Below, in pieces: positions 51,370 through 59,988 of a DNA stretch of 64,000 nt. The translations under genes were made by a program, and so were the position numbers. Position 1 is the first letter of the stretch, and every line of letters begins with the position of its first letter. Under the pieces are notes generated by a model. The model made no database searches. It was not told the origin of the DNA and was given only the letters and a program-made list of their open reading frames with translations. This DNA comes from Prevotellaceae bacterium (GTDB lineage Bacteria; Bacteroidota; Bacteroidia; Bacteroidales; Bacteroidaceae): assembly GCA_015257125.1 (NCBI GenBank), contig JABZKU010000011.1:3761-67760 (forward strand), written 5' to 3'.

Positions 51370-54300
51370 TTAGTCTTTGATTCTGAACTTTGCAACGAAA
51401 GCTCTGGCTTTCTTCGGAGAGGACCAAGCCTGGGCATATCCACCGGCGAGCTCGCGGTCGAAGAGCAGGGCGCTGTTGATTTGGTGAATCACCGAATAAG
51501 AGCTGCTGGTGATGAGCGTCATGCCCTTATTGAAGTTTGCGTCGCGCGCCAAGATGTTGTTCGTCGTGGCGTCTACCGTTACCGTGCGACCGGCCTTGTC
51601 TGTCAAGCTAAGCTGACCGGGGGTCTGCTTCACCGAGAGACTGAGATAAGCCTTGGTCTTTTCGTTGACACAAGCCGTGGCATAGTCACCGGCATTTGTC
51701 ACTTGATCGACGAAGAGGCTTTCATCCTGGAAGTGGTAGCGCAAGAAGTTCACCAACACCGTCACCATGGCTTGTGCCTTGGCCTTCACAGCGTCGTTGT
51801 GTTTGTTCACGCTGTCAAACTCGTCTTGGTTGCTCTTGTCTGCCGCCAACTTCACTTCCGTCTTCAAGTTGGTGTCCAGATAATCGTTGATCTTGTCCCA
51901 AGTGGGCAATCCCTTCGCCAGTTCGGCATCGATTGCGTCGTCGGTCGGCGCGTAGATCGTGTAGCGATAGTTGTTGAAGAGACGTACCAACTTATCGTCG
52001 TTGGCCACATTATATTGGAGACCGCCGGACTCACCGCGTACAAAGAATTCGTACTTCGCAGCCGTCTTCAGCCATCCGCTGTGTTTCGCATCGTCGGCAC
52101 CGGCCACCAAGAAGGGAGCGTTGAAACCGGCCTTCTCCAAGAGAGCAGTGCTCATTCCGGTGCAGAGATCGAGGAACTTCTTGAACTGCGTCTTATCCTT
52201 GATCGCCTTGTAAGCCGTCACCGTCGTTGCCTGCATCGGGCGGTCGAGGATATACGTTTTACCGTTTCCGTAACCCTTATTGGTTTCGCGCGTCAGGTCA
52301 TAGACTTCTTTCACCTTCGAGGTATAAGCTGCAGGCGTACCGGCCACTTCCTCTTGGAAACCACCGTTCACTTCCATACCTACACCGCGGTTGCTCGTTT
52401 TCACGATCACGGGAGCACCGTCGCGAGAGAGGAAATACTTCTGATCGCTTTCCACACCCTTCGTGTCGTCACTACCGTGTACGATGATGTGGTGGTTCAC
52501 CATTTCGATGAGCAACGCACGCTTCACAGGGCCATTTTGCTCATTGAGTTTTTGGTTAGCCGGCGAAGCGAAAGTCGTACCGTTAATGATCTTATCGTCG
52601 GGGTGCTGTCCCGTAGCCGGTTTATAAGTCACAGGCCAAGCATCAACTGCCAAAGCACCCGAAACGCCACGCGTGTCACCGGGACGGAAACGATAGTAAC
52701 GGAAGTTCGATACGTTCTTCGAGTTGGCCATCGAAGCCGGATCCACATAACCATAGGTGTTCAAGCCTTCGTCTTCAGGAATGAAGAACGAGAAGCGGCT
52801 CTGCATCGCCTTGAGGTAAGTCGAGAAGTATTGCTTCAGCGGAGCGCGGCTATAATCAGTACCTTGGATGTAAGAGTCATCCGCACGCACCACCGTACGC
52901 ATCACTTGCGTATTGCTGTTGTAAAGCGCAGGAGCGATAACGGCCGCATAGTCGGCGGGCGAAATCACGCGATTCATCACATAAACCACACCGTTGTTGG
53001 CCAAGAGTGATTTCGTGAACACCGCCTTGTAGGCATCTTCAGAAGGATATTGCGAAGGCGGGAACATTTGGTCACGCGCGTCGTTCATAATGGTGTAATA
53101 CTTCGAAGGCACCGTTTCGATGAACGAGTTCTTCATCAAGTTATTCACCAAAGCCTGAATAATATCGAGCGGAATTTGGTCGACATTCTCGAGCAAATTC
53201 TCCTTCGTGTTCGGTTTCTTCGCGTAACGCTCGATCAACGAACGTCCACCTTGCGAAACGAAGTAGTCGGTCATGGCCTCGTCATTGGGAACGAACATGG
53301 CCGCCATATCTTCAACGCTGCTCACCGAGCTCGACAACTGATAGGAGTTCCAACCCGGATCGTAAGGCAGCAACGGAATACGATCGTTGGCCACCTTCTC
53401 GTTCGGTTCGGTCTGCAAGCGACCGTTTTGCGAGTTGATCGAGAAATAGCGCTTCTCATACACCGAGTCCACAGCCGTGTTATACAGTGCCTGGTAGTTC
53501 TTAGTCAGTACATCATTATAGAAAGGTGCGCTGAAGCGGTCGAGAATATGGCTAAAAATCTTCGTATCGCTATTCTCACGGATTACCTCTGCCATGTTGG
53601 GCGGAGCTACAAGCACCTTATCCAACACATGGAAATAACCGTTCAGGCAAACCACGTCAGCTTCCTTAACGCGCGCATCGAACACATAGGCGCGAGTAGC
53701 TTCCGTCTCGCCCCAGCCTTCTTTGTCATTCAACACGAAGGCCACATCCGAGCGCTTGATGTTCTTCTCGCGCATGTTGCCTTCGAGGAAGTGCGTGATC
53801 AACGGACGCGAAGCATCGGTCACCATATAGATACCCTTTGCGCTGCCGCTGTTGTAGCGCTTCCAATACTTCTTTTCGCTCTCATCGGCGTTGTAGTTCA
53901 CCGGCAATTGCTCAGGGCGCCAAAACTTCACAGAGTCGATAGCTTGCGCTGCCGACTCTTGGCGCAGACTCAGATTCTTTCGTCCGCCCGAAGCATTGCT
54001 CATCATTTCGAGCACATACGCATTGTTCAATTGCGCACCGTTGAAGAGCACACGCTTTTGTGCCGCCGTGAGTTGTTCATACGAACTAACTCCCCAAGGA
54101 TTGTTCTTGAAAAATTCGTCGTAAGCTTTGTCGCTCGCCACAAAAAGCGTCTTACTACCCGTTTGCGACATAACGTCCTTGTAACCGAGGTCTTCAATCA
54201 GACGAACGGTATACTTAAAGCCGCGCGCATTCAGCTCATCGTAGATGCTACCCCCGAGGAAAGACGGCTTCTTTACGTCCAGGCTGTCGTCCTTACAAGA

Positions 54301-54384
54301 GTACGTCACGCCGCTTACCGAGAGCAACAGGAGAGCCCCCATCAGGGTGCCTCCCATTCTACCAAAACGGTTTTTCATACACAT
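51370..54384 (-). CDS. Large lipoprotein with four fasciclin domains, FasA
   Basis: A 1004-residue lipoprotein and the first gene of the unit. The lipobox is TYSC (Cys30), followed by KDD, the K-(D/E)2 form of surface-export signal. Four FAS1-like domains can be traced: about 40-270 (SKTLFVASDKAYDEFF), 270-480 (AAMFVPNDEAMTDYF), 480-710 (FSFFIPEDEGLNTYG) and 715-995 (YTIYAPTDDAIDAEL). Each ends in a VLDKVL- or YVMNRV-like strand. It has no catalytic motif. It may display an adhesive rod on the surface or gather ligand for SusC1/SusD1. ATG is at 54384 or 54378. Confidence 0.85.
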   Translation of the reverse strand: MCMKNRFGRMGGTLMGALLLLSVSGVTYSCKDDSLDVKKPSFLGGSIYDELNARGFKYTVRLIEDLGYKDVMSQTGSKTLFVASDKAYDEFFKNNPWGVSSYEQLTAAQKRVLFNGAQLNNAYVLEMMSNASGGRKNLSLRQESAAQAIDSVKFWRPEQLPVNYNADESEKKYWKRYNSGSAKGIYMVTDASRPLITHFLEGNMREKNIKRSDVAFVLNDKEGWGETEATRAYVFDARVKEADVVCLNGYFHVLDKVLVAPPNMAEVIRENSDTKIFSHILDRFSAPFYNDVLTKNYQALYNTAVDSVYEKRYFSINSQNGRLQTEPNEKVANDRIPLLPYDPGWNSYQLSSSVSSVEDMAAMFVPNDEAMTDYFVSQGGRSLIERYAKKPNTKENLLENVDQIPLDIIQALVNNLMKNSFIETVPSKYYTIMNDARDQMFPPSQYPSEDAYKAVFTKSLLANNGVVYVMNRVISPADYAAVIAPALYNSNTQVMRTVVRADDSYIQGTDYSRAPLKQYFSTYLKAMQSRFSFFIPEDEGLNTYGYVDPASMANSKNVSNFRYYRFRPGDTRGVSGALAVDAWPVTYKPATGQHPDDKIINGTTFASPANQKLNEQNGPVKRALLIEMVNHHIIVHGSDDTKGVESDQKYFLSRDGAPVIVKTSNRGVGMEVNGGFQEEVAGTPAAYTSKVKEVYDLTRETNKGYGNGKTYILDRPMQATTVTAYKAIKDKTQFKKFLDLCTGMSTALLEKAGFNAPFLVAGADDAKHSGWLKTAAKYEFFVRGESGGLQYNVANDDKLVRLFNNYRYTIYAPTDDAIDAELAKGLPTWDKINDYLDTNLKTEVKLAADKSNQDEFDSVNKHNDAVKAKAQAMVTVLVNFLRYHFQDESLFVDQVTNAGDYATACVNEKTKAYLSLSVKQTPGQLSLTDKAGRTVTVDATTNNILARDANFNKGMTLITSSSYSVIHQINSALLFDRELAGGYAQAWSSPKKARAFVAKFRIKD

Positions 54385-54468
54385 GATGTTACTTGTTGCT
54401 TATGTATTTTCTTATTGTTGCTATTTGGAGTTGGCAATGAGAAGAGCTATTTCTTCCACTACACAGCG

Positions 54469-54499
54469 CAAATTTAAGGCAAAAACTTCTTACCTCCAA
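54469..54499 (-). promoter_or_regulatory. Promoter of the fasciclin/SusCD unit
   Basis: The minus strand shows TAAATTTG (54469-54476) and TTG (54497-54499) with a 20-base spacer. The leader would be about 75 bases. It is the only convincing promoter I found in front of any of the seven genes. The rest of the gap (54500-54861) holds no gene or repeat that I can support. Confidence 0.7.
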
Positions 54500-54861
54500 G
54501 CACACACGGAATTATTTTCACATCGTAGATTTAGTTTTTTAATAACCAAGCAAAGCCCTCTAACTTTCTTACCGATTTTCGCCACCTACACGCAAAAATG
54601 GCAATTCTTCTTAGCAATATTCGCCAGCCTCAAGCACAAAACACCTTTTTTCGCCCCACCCACTTTGCAATTTCGTCACATTCTCAAAATGGCGTCTTGC
54701 CCCTAAAAAGGAAGGCAATCCTAAAAAAGAAGCCTACTTCGCCCGTCAAGATTCCATAAATATGTTACGAATATACCGAGCACGATGAAAAAGCCCCTTT
54801 CCGACCATCTTCTTCATTTCCTCCACACGAAAGTAGCATTCGCACACCGCAAACCAACAGA

Positions 54862-54899
54862 AAAATGGCGTTCGTCAAGCAAAAGACGAACGCCATTTT
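54862..54899 (-). terminator. Terminator after the DUF4249 gene
   Basis: A perfect 15-bp stem, AAAATGGCGTTCGTC with GACGAACGCCATTTT around an 8-base loop, is followed on the minus strand by TCTGTTGG. It starts 8 bases after the stop. Confidence 0.85.
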
Positions 54900-54906
54900 C
54901 TTCAGA

Positions 54907-55968
54907 CTACCGTTTTGAAGGTCGATAAATCGTTGACGGACCATCGATAAAGTCTCCTTCTTTCCTCTCGCGCGGAACATACTTTTCGAGCGACAACTCC
55001 GTGCCGCGGGCACTCACCACCACGCGATAATCCTTCACCGCCAGTTGCAGCGAACCGACGATGCCGGTGCCGTTTTTCACGTTGGTGAAGAGCGTCGGGG
55101 GCTCCGAAAGCCCCACTGACACCAACTGGCGATTAAACGATTCTTCATCTTCATTGAAGATTCCACTCAGGTAGCGAAAATACCCTTCCGAGATCGAATA
55201 GAGCATCACCTTGCGGCGCACGCCCTCCCCCTCACGAGCGAAATGCCAGGAAACATCGCCGCTGAACAGTTCACTCAATCGCAGGGTGTAACGCTTTCCG
55301 TTGAAGACTGCATCGCTGAACGCCATGCCGTTGCGACCATTGTAGGCCGACCCCTCATCGAGTCCGTTCAGTCCTTCAAAGATGCCGCTGAACACCTCAT
55401 CCTGCGAATAGTCGAGCGGAACCGAGTAGTCCGCATCGCCCATCACGCGCACAAAATAATAATTGCGCTCGCCGGGAGGATCTTGAAAGGTGATTTGGTA
55501 ACGGCACTCCTTGTCGCCGCTGGCACCGCCCACATCCTTCGAGGTGGCCAACTCCAGCAAAGTCACCTTCACCGTATCGATCGGCACCAACTGCGGCAGT
55601 CGATCTTCGCCCACCGCACGACCATAACGCGTGTCGGCTTCGATGCGAATGCGATCGCCCGGACGCGGCACGTAGTTCGCCTCGAAATACCCCTTCACCG
55701 TGTCGCGCACCATGGGAAAGACTTGGCTGTCGTTCACCACCGCCTGCACACGCGCATCAGTGATACGCGGCAGCGTGTTCTTCTTCTCATCGGTGAGAAA
55801 CAAGGTATGCATCACCTCGGCGCGCACCGGTTCGTCGGGACTCATCACACAGTTCAACACCACTTCGGGCGTGGGACGCAGGTGGTCGAGATTGATATCT
55901 TCGTAGCAACTGCTCAGCAACGCCGTCGCCATCAAAGGCAGCGCGCGCAAAAAAACAGATCGAATCAT
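54907..55968 (-). CDS. DUF4249 lipoprotein
   Basis: A 353-residue lipoprotein with lipobox LSSC (Cys21) and then YEDINLDHL. The DUF4249 pattern includes VVLNCVMSPDEPVRAEVMHT (about 36-55), DARVQAVV near 72, PRPGDRIRIEAD near 98 and CRYQITFQDPPGERNYYFV near 155. DUF4249 genes usually follow a TonB receptor and are thought to be its surface or periplasmic partner; the function is not known. It comes 97 bases after the receptor gene and is closed by a terminator hairpin, so the two form a complete operon. Confidence 0.88.
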   Translation of the reverse strand: MIRSVFLRALPLMATALLSSCYEDINLDHLRPTPEVVLNCVMSPDEPVRAEVMHTLFLTDEKKNTLPRITDARVQAVVNDSQVFPMVRDTVKGYFEANYVPRPGDRIRIEADTRYGRAVGEDRLPQLVPIDTVKVTLLELATSKDVGGASGDKECRYQITFQDPPGERNYYFVRVMGDADYSVPLDYSQDEVFSGIFEGLNGLDEGSAYNGRNGMAFSDAVFNGKRYTLRLSELFSGDVSWHFAREGEGVRRKVMLYSISEGYFRYLSGIFNEDEESFNRQLVSVGLSEPPTLFTNVKNGTGIVGSLQLAVKDYRVVVSARGTELSLEKYVPRERKEGDFIDGPSTIYRPSKR

Positions 55969-56065
55969 AAGTTTATCATTTTATATGGGGTACACCATTC
56001 TCTATTCGTTTCGGCCGGCAAGGGCGCACGCATCATGCAGACACCCACCCCGGCGCTCGACAAAA

Positions 56066-58315
56066 TCAGAAACGATAGGTGTAAGTGAACGAGGGAATAA
56101 TGGGGAAAAGGGAAATCAAGCGGAACGACGGGTAGTCGTAATCATTTTTGCGCGCCACGACAACGGGGTTGTGCTGGTTGTAGGCATTGTAAACGCTCAG
56201 CGTCCAAATGCTCTGCGCGCCGCGTCGCTTGTGGAAACGATAATAGTTGATACCCAAATCCATACGATGAAAATCGGGCAAACGATAATTGTTCTTTTTG
56301 CGAACGTGTTCCATCGTTTGATTGTAATAGTCCGGGAATCTCGGCGCCAACTTATTCGGCACTTCGTAATGGTAGTTTTCGAGCGCCAAGGTGATGAGCG
56401 ATCCCGTCATATACGTCCACGCCGCATTGAATTCCCAACGACGCGAGGGGCGATAGCTCAATGCCACGTTGAGTTTGTGGCGATTGTCGTACTTCGAGGG
56501 GAAATGCGCGCCGCGGTTCAACTCGGGGAAGTAGCGGTCAGTCCACATCAAGCCATAGCCCAAGAAACCGGCCCAATGGCCGAAGTTCTTTTCCACCAGC
56601 ACATCCACGCCATAGGATTCGCCCGTGCCGGTAGTCAACTTGTCGTTCCACGAACGGGCACTCGACAACTGCCCCACCCCTTCGCGATAATCCAAGAGGT
56701 TCGACATGCGCTTATACCAAGCCTCCACCGAGACATTCCAGCGGTTTTTGTAGGTGTAATAACCGCCGATGCTCAACTGGTCGCTCGTCGGCGGAGCGTA
56801 AATCTCCGTCACGGGCATCCAATAGTCGGTGGGCAACGAAAGATAGCTCACACTCACCTGCTGCACATATTGTGTCATGCGCGAATAGCCCGCCTTTACA
56901 CTCACTGAGGGACTGAAGAGATAGGCTGCCGACACGCGCGGCTCCACCGAAAGATAGTTTTTGCTGTTCACCAAGAAGTCGGTCAAACGCAAACCCGCGT
57001 TCACCCGCCACGCTTCCGCGGGGCGCCATTCGGCATCGCCGTACAACGCCGTCTCGTGCCCCTTCACCACCTGTTGGCGATTCGGTTCGTCCAAGAGCGT
57101 CGATTGACTGCTGTTCGTGATGCGGTCTTCGGGCGAAAAACGGTGGTAGGTGTAGTCCAAGCCGAGGCGCAACGTCAAGGGCAACTGCGGTGCCCACACC
57201 CATTGCGAGCGTGCATTCCAATCGTCGATACCGTTACGAATTTCCTTATAAAGGTAGTTGTGGCTGTAACCCTCCAACCCGGGACGCCCCGCTTCGTTGT
57301 CGAAGATGAAATGGCATTTCGAACCGTAGCGCGTGTAGGCCAAAGTGAGGTTGTGCATCCAATGTTCGCCCAACGGCAACTGCCATTTGAACGAGGCGAG
57401 ACGGTTGCCCCAACGCATCCCCACTTCATATTTATCGCGTATCTCGTCTTTCGGCGTTTTGGCCGATTGGTTCCAACTGTCTGTTCCCGTCGAGATATCG
57501 TCTTGTCCGGCATAGCCCACAAAAGAGAACGTACCCCACCGGTTGGTGCGGTGATTCAGATGCAGATTGAAGTCCGTGAAAGCATAGTGCGCATTGAACT
57601 TCTCGCCGTTGCGCTTGGCGTCGACGTTGGCGATGGCGAGTAGCGGGGTCGTGAGCACGTCAAACCAAGTACGACGCAGGGCGATATTGAAGGAAGTGCG
57701 CCCTTTCACAATGGGGCCGCTCACCCCCAAATTGGCCGAGGTCAGTCCGATACCGAAATTCACATGATAGCGTTCAGCATCGCCGGGCTGCGTGGCCACA
57801 TCCACCACACTCGACAGGCGACCGCCGTAGCGCGCCGGAAACGACGACTTGTAGAAAGCCACATCGCGAATGGCCGCCACATTGAAGGCCGAGAACAAAC
57901 CGCCGAGGTGATTCATTTGATAGATGGGGTTTCCGTCGATGAGAAACAGGTTTTGGTCGTCGTTGCCACCGCGCACCATCATGCCCGCCAATCCCTCGAG
58001 ACCGGGCGAAACACCGGGTTGCATTTGCAAGGCCTTGACCAGATCGACTTCGCCCATGATGGTCGGGATGCTGCGAATCTGCTCGGGCCTCAAATAATTG
58101 AGGCCCATCATGGCATTGTTCACTTTGTTTTGTCGACGCCCCACGACCAAGGCGCTATTTAATTTCACAGCACGACGGGTGCTGTCGGTCGCCGCACTGC
58201 GCACCGAATCCGACACGACGGGGGGGGCCGAGTCGAGCGCACGCGCCCCGAAACTCGGAGCGGCGGTGGCGATGCTCAACAACAGCAAAGACAGAGAAGA
58301 GGAAGAAAAAGACAT
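56066..58315 (-). CDS. TonB-dependent receptor, short N-terminus
   Basis: A 749-residue outer-membrane receptor. After a signal peptide (about 1-25) and a Ser-rich stretch the plug starts almost at once (about 50-170): LRPEQIRSIPTIMGEVDLVKALQ, seen in part as IRSIPTIMGEVDLVKAL, then GMMVRGGNDDQNLFLIDGNPIYQMNHLGG and YKSSFPARYGGRLSSVVDV. A barrel follows and ends FPIIPSFTYTYRF. The N-terminal carboxypeptidase-like domain common in DUF4249-linked receptors is absent. I start at 58315 (MSFSSSS) because the upstream codons are not signal-like. The promoter at 58481-58511 leaves a leader of about 160 bases. Confidence 0.88.
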   Translation of the reverse strand: MSFSSSSLSLLLLSIATAAPSFGARALDSAPPVVSDSVRSAATDSTRRAVKLNSALVVGRRQNKVNNAMMGLNYLRPEQIRSIPTIMGEVDLVKALQMQPGVSPGLEGLAGMMVRGGNDDQNLFLIDGNPIYQMNHLGGLFSAFNVAAIRDVAFYKSSFPARYGGRLSSVVDVATQPGDAERYHVNFGIGLTSANLGVSGPIVKGRTSFNIALRRTWFDVLTTPLLAIANVDAKRNGEKFNAHYAFTDFNLHLNHRTNRWGTFSFVGYAGQDDISTGTDSWNQSAKTPKDEIRDKYEVGMRWGNRLASFKWQLPLGEHWMHNLTLAYTRYGSKCHFIFDNEAGRPGLEGYSHNYLYKEIRNGIDDWNARSQWVWAPQLPLTLRLGLDYTYHRFSPEDRITNSSQSTLLDEPNRQQVVKGHETALYGDAEWRPAEAWRVNAGLRLTDFLVNSKNYLSVEPRVSAAYLFSPSVSVKAGYSRMTQYVQQVSVSYLSLPTDYWMPVTEIYAPPTSDQLSIGGYYTYKNRWNVSVEAWYKRMSNLLDYREGVGQLSSARSWNDKLTTGTGESYGVDVLVEKNFGHWAGFLGYGLMWTDRYFPELNRGAHFPSKYDNRHKLNVALSYRPSRRWEFNAAWTYMTGSLITLALENYHYEVPNKLAPRFPDYYNQTMEHVRKKNNYRLPDFHRMDLGINYYRFHKRRGAQSIWTLSVYNAYNQHNPVVVARKNDYDYPSFRLISLFPIIPSFTYTYRF

Positions 58316-58480
58316 GAAGATAAAAAGAAACTTCGTTGGCTGAACGATTCGCAACGCGGCGCACCGGCCGCAAGTGGACTTCGTTTTTTCGACTACCCTC
58401 TCGGCTCCGAGACAGCGCAGTACTGCAAAGAACGAAATCGGCATTTCTTGCGAATCCTACCTATTGTTTTATTGACGGCA

Positions 58481-58511
58481 CAAAATTAAAACTTTTCACG
58501 CTGCCCTCCAA
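58481..58511 (-). promoter_or_regulatory. Promoter of the TonB receptor-DUF4249 operon
   Basis: The minus strand shows TAATTTTG (58481-58488) and TTG (58509-58511) with a 20-base spacer. The long leader (about 58316-58474) includes no clear riboswitch that I can name. Confidence 0.65.
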
Positions 58512-58613
58512 CAGTTCCTCCACAAATCATCGTTTTTCCACGTCCTTTTTTCCACTTGCTCTGCCTGCTTGCCCTCGCGCGCAGGCGCGCACATCCAGAG
58601 TTTTTCGTTTTTT

Positions 58614-58912
58614 GCCTTCACTTCTTCACCTTTTGCCATTATCTCCATGATTGTCAATTCATTAAGTGTGAAGGCTTCACCCATTTAGGTTCACCTTTTC
58701 CACCGACGCAACTTCCCTTTCTCACTGATAATAAACAATTTGCGGTGAAGGCAAGGCATTTTCACTGTTCACCATTGGGGGATAACATTTCATTTTGTCG
58801 CTTGTTCGTTACATTTTCCGGGTGAACAAAAACCTTTACATTTTCGCCCTATGCCTTCACCCTTTAATCCCTCTCTTTAAAACCCTTACAAAGCAAGGTG
58901 AAGGGTGAAGGC
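58614..58912. repeat. Cluster of GGTGAAGGC / TTCACC words
   Basis: Eleven occurrences of GGTGAA(GGC) or its complement fall within 299 bases, in both orientations: starts near 58614, 58625, 58668, 58676, 58690, 58744, 58768, 58821, 58853, 58897 and 58904. GCCTTCACCC (58853-58862) and GGGTGAAGGC (58903-58912) form a 10-bp inverted pair. The region is non-coding and lies directly upstream of the TonB receptor promoter. Confidence 0.6.
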
Positions 58913-59016
58913 AAAAATCGCAAACCGGCTGAGTGCGTGTACGCGATCGCGCGTAGCACGCACGAAAGGAAGTCCGCACTGCAACGGCGCATAGCGGAAC
59001 AGCAGAAAAGCAGACC

Positions 59017-59095
59017 ACATTTCGCGAAAAGTCGACAACAAATCTCGAAAACGTGTCCATTTTTTCTCCAAACTCCACTCTTTTCCGGCCGAGTG
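59017..59095 (+). repeat. Phased-tract dispersed element, copy D
   Basis: Units include ATTTCGCGAAAAGTCG, TCTCGAAAACGTGTCCATT and CTCCAAACTCCACTCTTTTC. GTGTCCATTTTTTCTCC aligns with copy B's AGTCCATTTTTCGCG. It follows the GGTGAAGGC cluster by about 105 bases in a 1.09-kb gap (58316-59405) without genes. Confidence 0.5.
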
Positions 59096-59233
59096 TCACT
59101 TGTCGTCCGCCGCAACCGACGGCGGCGACACAAAAGGCAAGCACAAAGCAATCGCCATTCGGCAATCCCCCATAACAGCCGACCCACATCGAAAGAAAAA
59201 GCCATCTTCGCAACAAAAACAAACACCCAGCTC

Positions 59234-59264
59234 TTGCTTATCTCGAAAAATGATTTTACTTTTG
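59234..59264 (+). promoter_or_regulatory. Promoter upstream of the small lipoprotein gene
   Basis: TTG (59234-59236) and TACTTTTG (59257-59264) with a 20-base spacer. The leader to the ATG at 59406 would be about 135 bases. Confidence 0.6.
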
Positions 59265-59405
59265 CCGAAACCTCATCGAAAAACACCCTATATCGCGCGC
59301 CGATCGCTCTCGCCTTATACGCCACTTCTCTCCCCACAAAACCCCGTGCCGCGCCGATCGTCGACCGTCCCTCATGGCTATCATTTTTCATCATTTAATC
59401 TCGCT

Positions 59406-59807
59406 ATGAAAACACTCTTTCTCCTCTTCTTGGCCGCCCTCGGCTTCACAGCCTGCACCCGACGCGTGATCGAACACGTCGAAGTGTACGACACACTCCA
59501 CCACTCCATTTCCGACACACTGAGAGAGTTCATCACCCTCACAGACAGCGTATTCATCCACGACAGCACCTTCACCGAAAATGGGATTCCCGTCCGCTCA
59601 CGGCTCATTTTTCACCGGCAACTCATCGACCGCACATCTCAACACCTGCACCAATCGGAACGCGAGCACGCCCGTAGGCAAAAAACACAGCGTTCTGCAG
59701 TGCGCTCCGTCCCTTTTCCATTTCCCAGAGCGACAAAATCCTGGCAGTGGGTCGTATTTGGAGTGGGTGTGGGGCTCGGCATCGGGAAAGTAGCTTGGAA
59801 GAGATAG
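59406..59807 (+). CDS. Small lipoprotein with C-terminal membrane helix, spanin-like
   Basis: A 133-residue protein I cannot assign to a named family. The N-terminus is a lipoprotein signal ending GFTAC (Cys17). The middle (about 18-75) is charged with a DTL..DTL..TDSVFIHDST pattern, and residues 80-100 are basic and helical. A hydrophobic helix (WQWVVFGVGVGLGIGKVAW, about 113-131) closes it. Similar small DS/DT-rich lipoproteins with a terminal helix occur in Bacteroidales prophages and conjugative elements, where a role at cell lysis or the envelope is suspected. No other phage gene is near, so it may be a domesticated remnant. Confidence 0.6.
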   Translation: MKTLFLLFLAALGFTACTRRVIEHVEVYDTLHHSISDTLREFITLTDSVFIHDSTFTENGIPVRSRLIFHRQLIDRTSQHLHQSEREHARRQKTQRSAVRSVPFPFPRATKSWQWVVFGVGVGLGIGKVAWKR

Positions 59808-59921
59808 AGTATTCGCAACTTTCCTTCACAAATTCCGCACATGCCCTCCCTTTCCTCCACGAAACGGATGGGCGTCAGCCGCCCTAAGCACCCTCACGCG
59901 TGCGATCGCGCGATTTAGTAC

Positions 59922-59952
59922 TTGCATAGTTCTCGCAAAATCACTATCTTTG
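59922..59952 (+). promoter_or_regulatory. Promoter of queD
   Basis: TTG (59922-59924) and TATCTTTG (59945-59952) with a 20-base spacer. The start would be about 30 bases before the ATG. No preQ1-riboswitch-like structure fits in so short a leader. Confidence 0.65.
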
Positions 59953-59988
59953 CCACAAGATTGTCAATAAAGACAACTCTATTTGAAC

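Noticed and set aside
36129..54384. A classic polysaccharide utilisation locus
   Set aside because: There is no carbohydrate-active enzyme, sulfatase, hybrid two-component system or ECF sigma/anti-sigma pair within or next to the unit.
58864..59394. Frames of 121-176 codons across element D, and a 235-codon frame into the small lipoprotein
   Set aside because: They cover repeat DNA, have no domain or good start, and the lipoprotein signal begins at 59406.
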